Below the pieces are notes generated by a model, which did not search any database, had not been told where the DNA came from, and worked only from the letters and a program-made list of their open reading frames with translations. A program made the translations under genes and the position numbers. A stretch of DNA of 64,000 bases from Streptomyces sp. NBC_00483 (GTDB lineage Bacteria; Actinomycetota; Actinomycetes; Streptomycetales; Streptomycetaceae), in contig NZ_CP107880.1 in the NCBI RefSeq assembly GCF_036013745.1, positions 9,362,001 to 9,426,000 on the forward strand. Reading direction: 5' to 3'. Position 1 is the first letter of the stretch, and each line of letters begins with the position of its first letter. Of this stretch, positions 11,451 to 19,094 are shown piece by piece.

Positions 11451-12410
11451 TCAGATCCGTGCCATCAGGCCCGTGACGTAGGCATCCAGCCGCTCCTCCA
11501 CGACCCGCGTCGTCAGCTCCGTCCTCCCGGCCTCCCGCCACGGCCGCGCCACCACGTGCACCTCTTCCGAGAACGCCAGCGCATCCCGCACCCGCCAGTA
11601 CAGCCGCTCGCCGTCGTCCGCGGCGAGCACCCCACCGGCCTCCTCGTACGCGTCGGCGAACCGCTGTCCCCACTCCGGCCCGTGCAGCAACGCGAGGTTG
11701 GTGCAGCTGTGTGCCACGTCGAGATCTGCCGGGCCCCAGGAGGCCCCGGCCCAGTCGACGACGCCGGTGATCCGGGTCGGGGACGCGTCGAACAGTACGT
11801 TGCCGAGGTGGAAGTCCCGGTGCAGGAAACGCCCTTCGTAGGGCGGCGCGGGCGCACGGATGACGTCGATGGCCGCGGCCCACGCGGCAGCGTCGGCGCC
11901 CTCGGGGACCACGACGGTGTCGGCGGTGGTCAACGCCTCGTACTTCGGGGGCTGTTCGCTCGGGCACACCGCATGAATCGCCGCGAGCTGCCGCGCGAGC
12001 AGCCGGACCCGCGGCGCCAGCCCGTCACCGCCGAGAAGCGCACGCCCCGGCAGACACGTCATCAGGAGCGAGGGGTACTCGCAATGCGCCGCGGTCGGAT
12101 CGACCGCGAGCAGCCCAGGGGCCGGTACGTCGGTCGCCCCCTCAAGGAGTGCCAGCGCGCCGGCCTCCCGGTCCAGCGCGTCCTCGGCGCGATCCACGAA
12201 GAACGGGTCCACGAAACTCCGCAACACCAGTTGACGGGTGGATCCGCCCCGCGCGGCGACGGTCAGCCTCCGCATCTCGGCGGTGACACCACCGTGCAGC
12301 GCCTCGACGCGGACGATGCGCTCTCCGGCCTCCAGGAACCGCCCCACCCACGCAAGCGTCAACGGGCGGACGGTGGCCGACGCGTCGGCTGATTCACGGT
12401 GATTGATCAC
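11451..12410 (-). CDS. Aminoglycoside phosphotransferase (APH) family kinase
   Basis: 319-aa protein of the APH/choline-kinase fold. The catalytic loop reads FLHRDFHLGNVLF (Brenner-type HxDxxxxN) and the metal-binding segment VVDWAGASWGPADLDVAH replaces the kinase DFG. The N-terminal lobe contains LRSFVDPFFVDRAEDALDREAGALALL. Such proteins phosphorylate small hydroxylated molecules, including antibiotics, sugars and amino alcohols. The sequence alone does not show aminoglycoside resistance. It is a single gene on the minus strand facing the desulfurase gene, with short CCATCAGGCC-type repeats between their 3' ends (11405-11475). Confidence 0.85.
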   Translation of the reverse strand: MINHRESADASATVRPLTLAWVGRFLEAGERIVRVEALHGGVTAEMRRLTVAARGGSTRQLVLRSFVDPFFVDRAEDALDREAGALALLEGATDVPAPGLLAVDPTAAHCEYPSLLMTCLPGRALLGGDGLAPRVRLLARQLAAIHAVCPSEQPPKYEALTTADTVVVPEGADAAAWAAAIDVIRAPAPPYEGRFLHRDFHLGNVLFDASPTRITGVVDWAGASWGPADLDVAHSCTNLALLHGPEWGQRFADAYEEAGGVLAADDGERLYWRVRDALAFSEEVHVVARPWREAGRTELTTRVVEERLDAYVTGLMARI

Positions 12411-12422
12411 CCGGCCACCGCA

Positions 12423-12605
12423 TCATCCGGCGGACGACACGCGCAAGCGCATTTCGCGAGGGGCCCTACGCTTACGAAGGCTTGGTGACGCGTCACCCGC
12501 CTTCACCCAGGCATAGGCGGGCAGCGTGGCGGCGCGCTCGGCGATGGCGGCGTACAGGGCGTCGAGCGTGGGGCAGGCGGCGTGTGAGCCCGGGCCGGTG
12601 TCGTC
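12423..12605 (-). pseudogene. Coding-like fragment, minus strand
   Basis: Reading leftward, this stretch encodes CPTLDALYAAIAERAATLP followed by AYAWVKAG, with genome-typical codon bias, then loses bias before the stop at 12423. No plausible start or ribosome site exists. It looks like the remnant of a gene whose other part is missing or inverted. I cannot name the family. Confidence 0.25.
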
Positions 12606-12635
12606 CCCGCCGAGGTCACGGAGACCGGCTCCTCG

Positions 12636-12908
12636 TTGTTCGCGCAGGCGCAGGCGCAGGCGCAGGCGCAGGCGCAGGCGCAGGCGCAGGCCGCGGCCGG
12701 GCGCGGGGTGTGTCTGGTGACGGACCATGCCCGCTTCGACCTGACGGAACTCGTCGTGAACACGCCTGAAGGCGCACTCACCGTCCCCCTGTGCGCCGGC
12801 TGGGACCGCTCGCACTACGCCTGCGATGCGATCCGTTCCTACGTGGAGGGGCTGCGGGCGTACTGCGAGGAGCGTCTGGAGGTGTTCCCGGGGATGGCGA
12901 CGCCGTAG
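12636..12908 (+). CDS. Small ORF or gene fragment next to an AQ microsatellite
   Basis: 90 codons from TTG at 12636. It begins with an (AQ) run encoded by the GCGCAG microsatellite, followed by a segment with strong Streptomyces codon bias (LVTDHARFDLTELVVNTPEG, then LCAGWDRSHYACDAIRSYVEGLRAYCEERL). Upstream the frame continues as VTETGSS to a stop near 12587 without a good start codon. I read it as the C-terminal remnant of a larger protein, or a decayed gene; function unknown. The oppositely oriented fragment at 12423-12605 supports decay by rearrangement. Confidence 0.35.
   Translation: MFAQAQAQAQAQAQAQAQAAAGRGVCLVTDHARFDLTELVVNTPEGALTVPLCAGWDRSHYACDAIRSYVEGLRAYCEERLEVFPGMATP
12642..12690 (+). 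repeat. GCGCAG hexanucleotide microsatellite, 8 copies
   Basis: Eight perfect tandem copies of GCGCAG plus one extra G. Depending on frame they encode Ala-Gln (plus strand) or Cys-Ala (minus strand). Perfection implies recent expansion. Confidence 0.95.
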
Positions 12909-12926
12909 CGCGCATTACGCAGAGAA

Positions 12927-12962
12927 GGGCGCGGCCCCCCCCGTGAAGGAGGAGCCGCGCCC
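12927..12962. terminator. Terminator hairpin downstream of GH92 gene
   Basis: GGGCGCGGC (12927-12935) pairs perfectly with GCCGCGCCC (12954-12962) across an 18-nt loop. It sits just past the GH92 stop and between convergent reading directions. Confidence 0.6.
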
Positions 12963-12975
12963 CAGTACCTCAACC

Positions 12976-15429
12976 TCAGTTTCCGGCCACCGCAGGCGGC
13001 GCCGCGTTCGCGCCCCAACTAGTCGGCTTGTCCGAGAGCTTGAAGCCGATCTTGCCGGCGCCGAGCAGGTCCTTGTGGGAGAGCCAGCTCTGGCGCAGCG
13101 GCGTGCCCTTGCCCGTGGTCACGGACGAGACGTACTGAAGCTTCGACGCGTCGGCGCCGGGTGCCTCGATGCTGATCTTGCGGCCGTGTGCCGGGCGGAT
13201 CTCGACCTTGTCGAACATCGGGGCCGACAGGACGTACTTCGCCGAGCCGGGCTGGACCTCGAAGACACCGGCCATGGCGAAGACGAGCAGCGACGACGTG
13301 GCGCCGAGGTCGTCATTCCCGGGCATGCCGTACGGGTCGTCGGTGAACAGCGTCCGCATGGCCCGCAGCACCGAGGAGGTCTTCCACGGGGTGTCGGTCC
13401 ACGCGTACATCCACGGAGCGTGGAAGTCGGGCTCGTTGTTCGGGTTGAACGCGAAGTTGTTGTGGTAGTCGTACGCGCCCGTCACCCAGGAGTCCTTCGC
13501 GGCCTTCGCCGGGTCACTGAGCACGGTCGGCATGTCGAAGAACTTGTCGAGCCGCTTCTCGGCCGCCGCCTTGCCGCCCATCAGGCCGTAGAGGGCCTTC
13601 GGGTTCTGCTGCGCGAGCCACTGGTACTGCCAGGCCGTGCCCTCGTGGAAGGCGCCGGACTGGGTCGGGTCGGGGTCGCCCGCGACGCTGCCGTCGGCGT
13701 TCTTCGTCACCGGGAAGCCGGTGAAGCCCTCCGAAGTGACGCCCGAGTCCCACAACTTGCTGAAGTTGTCGCAGCGCGAGGCGAGCGTCGCGGCTTTGTC
13801 CCGGTGACCGAGGCCGTCGGCCATCGTGGCGAGGGCGCAGTCGCCGAGCGCGTACTCGAGCGTGGCCGAACCGGCCTGGCGGCTGTCGCCGAACTTGTAG
13901 CCGGGCAGATCCTGGTAGCCGACGAAGCCGTTCTTGACGTACGTCGGGTTGCCGTCGCGGCCACGGAAGGTCGACTGGTCGGCCGGCACCTCGTTGACGT
14001 TCTTCCACAGCGCGTCGAAGAGCTCGCGCGAGGTGCGGTGGTCGAGCAGACCCCGGTTGTACAGGTCGACGATGAACGGGGTGACGGGGTCGCCGCTCAT
14101 CACGTTCGTCTCACTGTTGCCGAGGCCCCAACGCGGCAGCCAGCCACCGTCCTTGTACACGTGCAGCAGGGACTTGGCCATGTCGGCGGCCTTGTCCGGG
14201 TGCAGCAGCGCTACCAGCTGGTTCTGCGAGCGGTACGTGTCCCAGAGCGAGAACATCTGGTAGTACGTGGAATCCGCGCGATGCACCTTGTCGTCGAAGC
14301 CGCGATAGCGGTTGTCGACGTCGGAGCCGATCGACGGGTGCAGGAGCGAGCGGTACAGGGCGCTGTAGTACGTGCGCTGGTCGGCGGTGGAGCCACCGGC
14401 GACGCGCATCCGGTTCAGCTCGTCGCGCCACGCGTCGTGCGCGCCGGAGCGAGCCCGGTCGAACGAACTCGGCTGCTCCGCACCGCGGTTGAGGCGCGCG
14501 CCGTCGACCGAGGTATAGGACAGGCCCACCGACGCGCCGACCTTGTCGCCCTTGGACGGGTCGAACGACAGCCAGGCACCCGCGCGCTTTTCGCCCCGCG
14601 AGGCCGCACGCTGGTTCGGGGTGAGGGTGCCGTCGCTCCAGGTGCCGAACTTCGAGAACGTCCGGTCGAACTTGGCGCTGAAGTAGACCCGGTAGCGCTC
14701 CTTGCCGGTCTCCCCGCAGAAGTTGCCGCCCTGCACCCAGCCTTCGACGGTGTTGTCGCCGACGACCTTGATGTCACCGGCGTACGTGCTGCCGTTGCTC
14801 TCCCCGGCCTCGATGAGGACGTTCTCGGCGCCCGAACCGCTGGGGAACGTATAGCGGTGCTGGCCGGTCCGCTGGGTCGCCGACAGCTCGGCCTTGATGC
14901 CGTTGTCGAACTTCACGCCGTAATAGCCGGGCGAGCGGGTCTCGTTGTCATGGCTGAACTTCGCGCCGTACTGCGCCGGATCGGACGAGGTCACCGCGCC
15001 CGTGGTCGGCATGAACCGGATATTGCCCATCGTCTGACAGCCGACACCGGAGAGGTGCGTGTGGCTGAAGCCGAGGATGGTGTCCTGCGCGTAGTCGTAC
15101 GAGGCGTACTTGTTCAGCTGCGTGTCGGGGCTCAGCTGGACCATGCCGAAGGGGGTGGTGGCACCGGGGAAGGTGGTTCCGTCGCCGTTGTTGCCGATCG
15201 ACGTGTCGACCAGGCTCGTCGGGTCGGAGGCGAAGCCGGGCCCGCTCTCCTTGGCGCTCGCGACACCGGGGGTGAGGGTGGCGGCGGCCACCGTGGTGAC
15301 GACGAACGCGGCGGTGACGGTGCGCCGCAGCGATCGCAGCGATCGCAGCGATCGCAGTGGTGCGAGCGACCTCAGCGATCTCAGTGGTCCCGGTGAGTTC
15401 TGCGAGCTCGGTGACGGCGACGCTCTCAT
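12976..15429 (-). CDS. Secreted GH92 alpha-mannosidase
   Basis: 817-aa exported glycoside hydrolase of family GH92 (calcium-dependent exo-alpha-mannosidases, mostly alpha-1,2). The mature part starts with the family block DTSIGNNGDGTTFPGATTPFGM and contains FSHTHLSGVGC, the SLWDTYRSQNQL stretch, EGTAWQYQW and the hallmark PGNDDLGATSSLLVF near the C-terminus. The leader is unusually long: residues ~15-34 are an LRS tandem repeat before the hydrophobic segment VTAAFVVTTVAAATL and an ASA cleavage site. AGAGAGG lies upstream of the ATG at 15429. A perfect LacI-type dyad 15 nt upstream points to sugar-responsive repression. It probably trims mannose from glycoproteins or yeast mannan outside the cell. 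Confidence 0.95.
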   Translation of the reverse strand: MRASPSPSSQNSPGPLRSLRSLAPLRSLRSLRSLRRTVTAAFVVTTVAAATLTPGVASAKESGPGFASDPTSLVDTSIGNNGDGTTFPGATTPFGMVQLSPDTQLNKYASYDYAQDTILGFSHTHLSGVGCQTMGNIRFMPTTGAVTSSDPAQYGAKFSHDNETRSPGYYGVKFDNGIKAELSATQRTGQHRYTFPSGSGAENVLIEAGESNGSTYAGDIKVVGDNTVEGWVQGGNFCGETGKERYRVYFSAKFDRTFSKFGTWSDGTLTPNQRAASRGEKRAGAWLSFDPSKGDKVGASVGLSYTSVDGARLNRGAEQPSSFDRARSGAHDAWRDELNRMRVAGGSTADQRTYYSALYRSLLHPSIGSDVDNRYRGFDDKVHRADSTYYQMFSLWDTYRSQNQLVALLHPDKAADMAKSLLHVYKDGGWLPRWGLGNSETNVMSGDPVTPFIVDLYNRGLLDHRTSRELFDALWKNVNEVPADQSTFRGRDGNPTYVKNGFVGYQDLPGYKFGDSRQAGSATLEYALGDCALATMADGLGHRDKAATLASRCDNFSKLWDSGVTSEGFTGFPVTKNADGSVAGDPDPTQSGAFHEGTAWQYQWLAQQNPKALYGLMGGKAAAEKRLDKFFDMPTVLSDPAKAAKDSWVTGAYDYHNNFAFNPNNEPDFHAPWMYAWTDTPWKTSSVLRAMRTLFTDDPYGMPGNDDLGATSSLLVFAMAGVFEVQPGSAKYVLSAPMFDKVEIRPAHGRKISIEAPGADASKLQYVSSVTTGKGTPLRQSWLSHKDLLGAGKIGFKLSDKPTSWGANAAPPAVAGN
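15331..15384. repeat. 9-bp tandem repeat in the GH92 leader
   Basis: Six 9-nt units, three identical (CGATCGCAG) and three diverged (TGGTGCGAG, CGACCTCAG, CGATCTCAG), encode the repeated Leu-Arg-Ser triplet ahead of the hydrophobic core of the signal peptide. Unit length keeps the frame. Confidence 0.85.
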
Positions 15430-15444
15430 CGCGGCCTCTCTTTA

Positions 15445-15456
15445 GACAACGTTGTC
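15445..15456. promoter_or_regulatory. LacI-type operator upstream of GH92
   Basis: GACAACGTTGTC is a perfect 12-bp palindrome with the central CG and AA/TT spacing of LacI/GalR-family operators. It lies 15 nt upstream of the GH92 ATG, just upstream of its ribosome site. No lacI gene is adjacent, so the repressor acts in trans. Confidence 0.6.
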
Positions 15457-15601
15457 GAAGTGATTCCTTTCGATCTTTGTCGTGAGGGAGGGGATTCGTC
15501 AATGGATCGTCAATGGATGGACCCATAGGCGCTGTTGGGGAGGGGTGTGTGAGATGGGGTGGAGGGACGCTTGGGTGGAGGGGTGCTTGCGTGGAGGGGC
15601 G

Positions 15602-16180
15602 CTATCCCCGGCCTCCGGAGAACAGCAGCTCGGTCAGCGCCCGGAACACGTCCTCCGGGTCCCGACCGTCCACCGGCCCCCGCAGGTTCTCGCTCAGCAG
15701 GAGCGTGGTGAAGCCGTGGGCGAGTGACCAGGCGGCGACTCCCGCGAGTTGGGCGTCCTTGCCTCGTCCGCTTGCCGGTACGTCGGCGACCCCGGAGCGC
15801 AGTTCGGCTCCGGTGCGGGCGCGGGCGGCGAGCAGCGCGGCGTCGTCGGAGCGCAGCAGGTCCGGCTGGAACATGACCTGGAAGTGCGCCGGGTGCTCGA
15901 TGCCGAACCGGAGGTAGCGCACCCCGCGTTCGCGCAGGTCCGCCGCCTCGGCCAGGGCGTCCGCCAGCAGTTCGAAGCCCTCCGCGGCGATCGCGGTGAG
16001 CAGGCCCGTGCGGTCCTTGAAGTGGTGGGCGGGGGCCGCGTGCGAGACGCCTGCGCGGCGGGCGAGGTCGCGCAGGCTCAGGGCGCCCGGCCCCTCGGTG
16101 GCGATGACGTCGAGGGCCGCCGTCAGGATGGCGCGGCGCAGGTCCCCGTGGTGGTACGAGCTGCTCTTGGCGGTGGGCAT
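15602..16180 (-). CDS. TetR family regulator
   Basis: 192 aa. Residues ~12-60 are the TetR helix-turn-helix (RRAILTAALDVIATEG, LSLRDLARRAGVSHAAPAHHF). The C-terminal domain (FRALTELLFSGG) resembles the TetR_C_33-type ligand domain. Divergent from the SCO6745-family gene at 16300; two copies of the same dyad between them are the likely operators, suggesting a single-target local repressor. The ATG at 16180 begins MPTAKSSSYHHGDLR, a start often seen in this subfamily. Confidence 0.9.
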   Translation of the reverse strand: MPTAKSSSYHHGDLRRAILTAALDVIATEGPGALSLRDLARRAGVSHAAPAHHFKDRTGLLTAIAAEGFELLADALAEAADLRERGVRYLRFGIEHPAHFQVMFQPDLLRSDDAALLAARARTGAELRSGVADVPASGRGKDAQLAGVAAWSLAHGFTTLLLSENLRGPVDGRDPEDVFRALTELLFSGGRG

Positions 16181-16201
16181 GGTCAGCAGGCTACGCCGAA
16201 T

Positions 16202-16216
16202 CTAGGCATTGACAAG
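16202..16216. promoter_or_regulatory. TetR operator copy 1
   Basis: CTAGGCATTGACAAG fits the 15-bp dyad CTWGNCA-N-TGNCWAG. It lies 22 nt from the TetR start, and an almost identical dyad begins 34 nt further on. Confidence 0.6.
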
Positions 16217-16235
16217 TTCAGGCGGGACGAGGAAT

Positions 16236-16250
16236 CTAGCCAGTGTCAAG
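16236..16250. promoter_or_regulatory. TetR operator copy 2
   Basis: CTAGCCAGTGTCAAG is the second copy of the dyad at 16202-16216. The wider 22-nt blocks containing the two dyads agree at 19 of 22 positions. On the minus strand it includes a TTGACA-like -35 element, so binding could block the regulator's own promoter. Confidence 0.6.
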
Positions 16251-16299
16251 TTCGAGCGAGTGGACGCCTTAGGGCGACGGCTTAGGACAGGGGAGCGCC

Positions 16300-17181
16300 A
16301 TGTCGGTACAGAGCGTGGATCGGATCGATCTCGGACGCGTACGTCAGCTGTGGCACATGCTGGAGCCGCTGCACGCGGTGGTCTACTTCGCCCCGGAATC
16401 CTTCGAGGAGTCGCGTCGGCTCGGCGTTGAGCCCGGCCGCTGGCCCACCTACTTCGCCTGGCGGGCCGCGCCGCTCGGGCCGGTCGGGAGCGAGCAGGTG
16501 ACATCCGCGTTCTACAGCTTCAGCCCGGAGACGGTCGGGCAGCACATCCCCTCCGTATGGAACGCCGCGTCCCCCGCGGACGCCCTGGCCGCCCGCCTTC
16601 GCGCCGTCGACCGGGCCTACCGCGCGCTCTTCGGTGACCGTATCGACAGCCCGGAGCTGGCCGAGGCCGCCGCCCTGGCCCGCCGCGCCGCGGAGGCCGC
16701 CGTGCACGCGGGCCGACCACTGGCCGCCGCCAACGCGGCGCAGCCCTGGCCGTCGGCGCCGCACCTGGTGCTCTGGCAGGCCGCGTCGATCCTGCGAGAG
16801 CACCGCGGGGACGGCCATCTCGCGGCGCTGCTGGTCGCGGGGCTCGACCCGGTGGAGGCGCTGGTGTCGTTCGCGGCGATCGGGGCGGCACCCGAGGAGA
16901 CCTTCGCGAGCCGCGGCTGGAGCGAGAAGGAGTGGTCCGCCGCGCGTGAACGGCTGGTCGGGCGAGGCCTCTTGGAGTCGGACGGCACGGCGACCGAAGC
17001 GGGACGTGCGCTGCGCGCCACGGTCGAGCGCCACACGGACGAGCTGGCGGCAGCGCCCTGGCAGGCACTGGGCGCGGCCGACACGGGCCGGCTCGCCGAC
17101 CTACTGGGGGACTACTGGGTCGCGGTCATCGGATCGGGGCTGCTGCCGGGGACGAACACGTTGGGGATCGGCAAGGTGTGA
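16300..17181 (+). CDS. SCO6745/SalK family protein
   Basis: 293 aa, recognised as the Streptomyces SCO6745-like family (also annotated SalK) from the N-terminal ARxLWHMLEPLHAVVYF-type segment, YFAWRAAPLGPV and FYSFSP blocks, and a C-terminal winged-helix-like LVGRGLLESDGTATEAGRALR stretch resembling MarR. Function is not established; a DNA-binding or ligand-binding role is suggested by the C-terminal part. Divergent from a TetR gene with duplicated operators, so probably the repressor's main target. GGGAG lies 3 nt upstream of the ATG. The ATG is confirmed by the family N-terminus. Confidence 0.8.
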   Translation: MSVQSVDRIDLGRVRQLWHMLEPLHAVVYFAPESFEESRRLGVEPGRWPTYFAWRAAPLGPVGSEQVTSAFYSFSPETVGQHIPSVWNAASPADALAARLRAVDRAYRALFGDRIDSPELAEAAALARRAAEAAVHAGRPLAAANAAQPWPSAPHLVLWQAASILREHRGDGHLAALLVAGLDPVEALVSFAAIGAAPEETFASRGWSEKEWSAARERLVGRGLLESDGTATEAGRALRATVERHTDELAAAPWQALGAADTGRLADLLGDYWVAVIGSGLLPGTNTLGIGKV

Positions 17182-17191
17182 CGGGACGGTG

Positions 17192-17210
17192 CCGGTCGCT
17201 CAACGACCGG
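17192..17210 (+). terminator. Hairpin after the SCO6745-family gene
   Basis: CCGGTCG and CGACCGG form a perfect 7-bp stem with loop CTCAA, 10 nt past the stop codon. There is no U-tract, as is common in Streptomyces. Confidence 0.5.
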
Positions 17211-17374
17211 TGGTCGACATCCGGATCCCGATGGCCGTGAACAGCGTGCCGCCCCCTCGCGGAGGGTCGTGACCTCCGCGTTCCGTTGGCCGGGCGCGGT
17301 TCCTGGTCACGGCCGCCTCCGCCAACTTCTTTACCGTTCGCGGGTGTTCGGCCGTGCCACGCGAGTTCTCCTGT

Positions 17375-17388
17375 GTGACCCACGTCAC
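17375..17388. promoter_or_regulatory. Crp-like site
   Basis: GTGACCCACGTCAC fits the recalled Streptomyces Crp consensus GTG-N6-GNCAC and is an inverted repeat (GTGAC/GTCAC). It lies about 170 nt upstream of the monooxygenase start. Confidence 0.4.
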
Positions 17389-17547
17389 GTTACCAACGGT
17401 ATCTGAAACAGAGTGTCGCAGGTAAATTGCGGGTACCGCGCAGATGAGAACCACGTGTCTGAGTAGCCGCCAGTGCCCCGAGTGGCGCTGAACCCTCCGT
17501 CCCTGTCTCTCTCAGGGGCTCACGAGCGAGAGCGAGGACCCTCCGCG

Positions 17548-19050
17548 ATGGAGCAGCAGCACGTCGACGTCCTGGTCATCGGTGCCGGAATATCCGGCAT
17601 CAGCGCCGCGCGCCATGTCCTGCGCGACAACCCCAGGGCCTCGCTCGTCGTACTCGAGCGCCGCGCCCGCGTGGGCGGGACCTGGGACCTCTTCCGGTAC
17701 CCCGGCATCCGGTCGGACTCCGACATGCCCACCTTCGGCTTCGGGTTCCGGCCCTGGAGCGACGCGCGCATCCTCGCCGACGGAGCGCAGATCCGCCAGT
17801 ACGTGGAGGACGCCGCGTCCGACGGCGGCATCCTGGAACGCACCCGCTTCGGCCGCCGCGCCATCAGCGCCGACTTCTCGCACGAGACCGGGCGCTGGAC
17901 CGTCGAGGTCGAGGACGAGGGCACCGGCGAGCACGAGTCGTACAGTGCCGGCTACCTCGTCGGCGCGACCGGTTATTACGACTACGACAAGCCCTACCGC
18001 CCCGAGTTCCCGGGCGAGGCCGACTACCAGGGCACGCTCGTGCACCCCCAGCAGTGGCCGGAGGACCTGGACTACGCCGGCAAGCGCGTGGTCGTCATCG
18101 GCTCCGGCGCAACCGCCATCACCCTGCTGCCCGCGATGGCCGACAAGGCCGCGAGCGTCACCATGCTCCAGCGGTCGCCCACGTACGTCATGGCACTGCC
18201 GGAGGTGGACCCGCTCACCTCCGTCATGAAGAAGCTGCGCGCCCCCGCCCGGCTGACCCACAAGGTGGTCCGGGCGCGCAACATCGCACTTCAGCGCGGG
18301 AGTTACGCCTTCTGCCGCAAGTACCCCCGCCTCGCCCGCAAGGTGCTGCTCGGGCTCGTACGGGCCCAGGCGGGCAAGGGCGTCGACATGCGCCACTTCA
18401 GCCCCACGTACAAGCCCTGGGACCAGCGTCTGTGCGTCGTCCCCGGCGGCGACCTGTTCAAGGTGCTCAAGCGCGGCAAGGCGGCCATCGCCACCGACCA
18501 CATCGACACGTTCACCGCCGACGGCATCCGCCTGAAGTCGGGCGAGGAGCTCAAGGCCGACATCGTCGTGACCGCGACCGGTCTGAGCGTGCGCCTCATG
18601 GGCGGCATGGACGTGACCGTCGACGGCATCCCGGTGGACGTCACGAACCGCGTGCTCTACAAGGCCGTACTGCTCGAGGGCGTGCCCAACATGTCGCTCG
18701 TCATCGGGTACACCAACGCCTCCTGGACCCTGAAGGCGGACCTGGCGGCCGACTACACCGCCCGCCTGCTCGCGCACATGCGCCGCAACGGGCACGACAT
18801 CGCCACTCCGGTGGCCTCCGACGGCGACCGTTCCGAGTTCTCCGTCATGGGCGAGGCGCTGACCTCCGGTTACATCGCCCGCGCCGACAAGGTCATGCCG
18901 CGCCAGGGCACCCGCGACCCGTGGCGGCTGTGGAACAACTACTACCGCGACCGCGCCATGCTCCAGAACGCCCCCATCGACGACAGCCCCCTGCGCTTCG
19001 ACAAGGCGGGCCGGCCGGCCGAGGCCAAGGAACCGACCCGCGCAGCCTGA
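17548..19050 (+). CDS. Flavin-containing monooxygenase (Baeyer-Villiger/EthA-like)
   Basis: 500-aa class B flavoprotein monooxygenase. FAD-binding GAGISGISAARH lies at the N-terminus, followed by the RVGGTWDLFRYPGIRSDSDM block and the second Rossmann motif VIGSGATAITLLPAMA for NADPH. A clear FxGxxxHxxxWP hallmark is replaced by FPGEADYQGTLVHPQQWP, which keeps the spacing of the motif. Closest recalled relatives are mycobacterial EthA/MymA enzymes that convert ketones or S/N compounds. First gene of an operon with a diiron oxygenase and an FprB-like reductase. GCGAGG lies upstream of ATG 17548. Confidence 0.9.
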   Translation: MEQQHVDVLVIGAGISGISAARHVLRDNPRASLVVLERRARVGGTWDLFRYPGIRSDSDMPTFGFGFRPWSDARILADGAQIRQYVEDAASDGGILERTRFGRRAISADFSHETGRWTVEVEDEGTGEHESYSAGYLVGATGYYDYDKPYRPEFPGEADYQGTLVHPQQWPEDLDYAGKRVVVIGSGATAITLLPAMADKAASVTMLQRSPTYVMALPEVDPLTSVMKKLRAPARLTHKVVRARNIALQRGSYAFCRKYPRLARKVLLGLVRAQAGKGVDMRHFSPTYKPWDQRLCVVPGGDLFKVLKRGKAAIATDHIDTFTADGIRLKSGEELKADIVVTATGLSVRLMGGMDVTVDGIPVDVTNRVLYKAVLLEGVPNMSLVIGYTNASWTLKADLAADYTARLLAHMRRNGHDIATPVASDGDRSEFSVMGEALTSGYIARADKVMPRQGTRDPWRLWNNYYRDRAMLQNAPIDDSPLRFDKAGRPAEAKEPTRAA

Positions 19051-19094
19051 CCGCCCGTTCGACCAGCAGCTCCTACCACCGACAATCGAGGACG

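Larger units (their letters stand above)
17182..17547. other. Intergenic region upstream of the monooxygenase operon
   Basis: 366 nt without a gene. It holds a terminator hairpin (17192-17210), a Crp-like dyad (17375-17388) directly followed by another short dyad GTTACC-AAC-GGTATC (17389-17403, a possible TetR site), and a leader of about 145 nt before the ATG at 17548. No small ORF with a convincing ribosome site was found. Confidence 0.5.

Noticed and set aside
11451..12410. Calling the APH-family gene an aminoglycoside resistance gene
   Set aside because: Only the fold is supported; the family phosphorylates many substrates and no resistance-specific features or context are visible.
17182..17547. 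Riboswitch or small RNA upstream of the monooxygenase operon
   Set aside because: Only short dyads and one terminator hairpin were found; no conserved aptamer motif could be recognised by eye.
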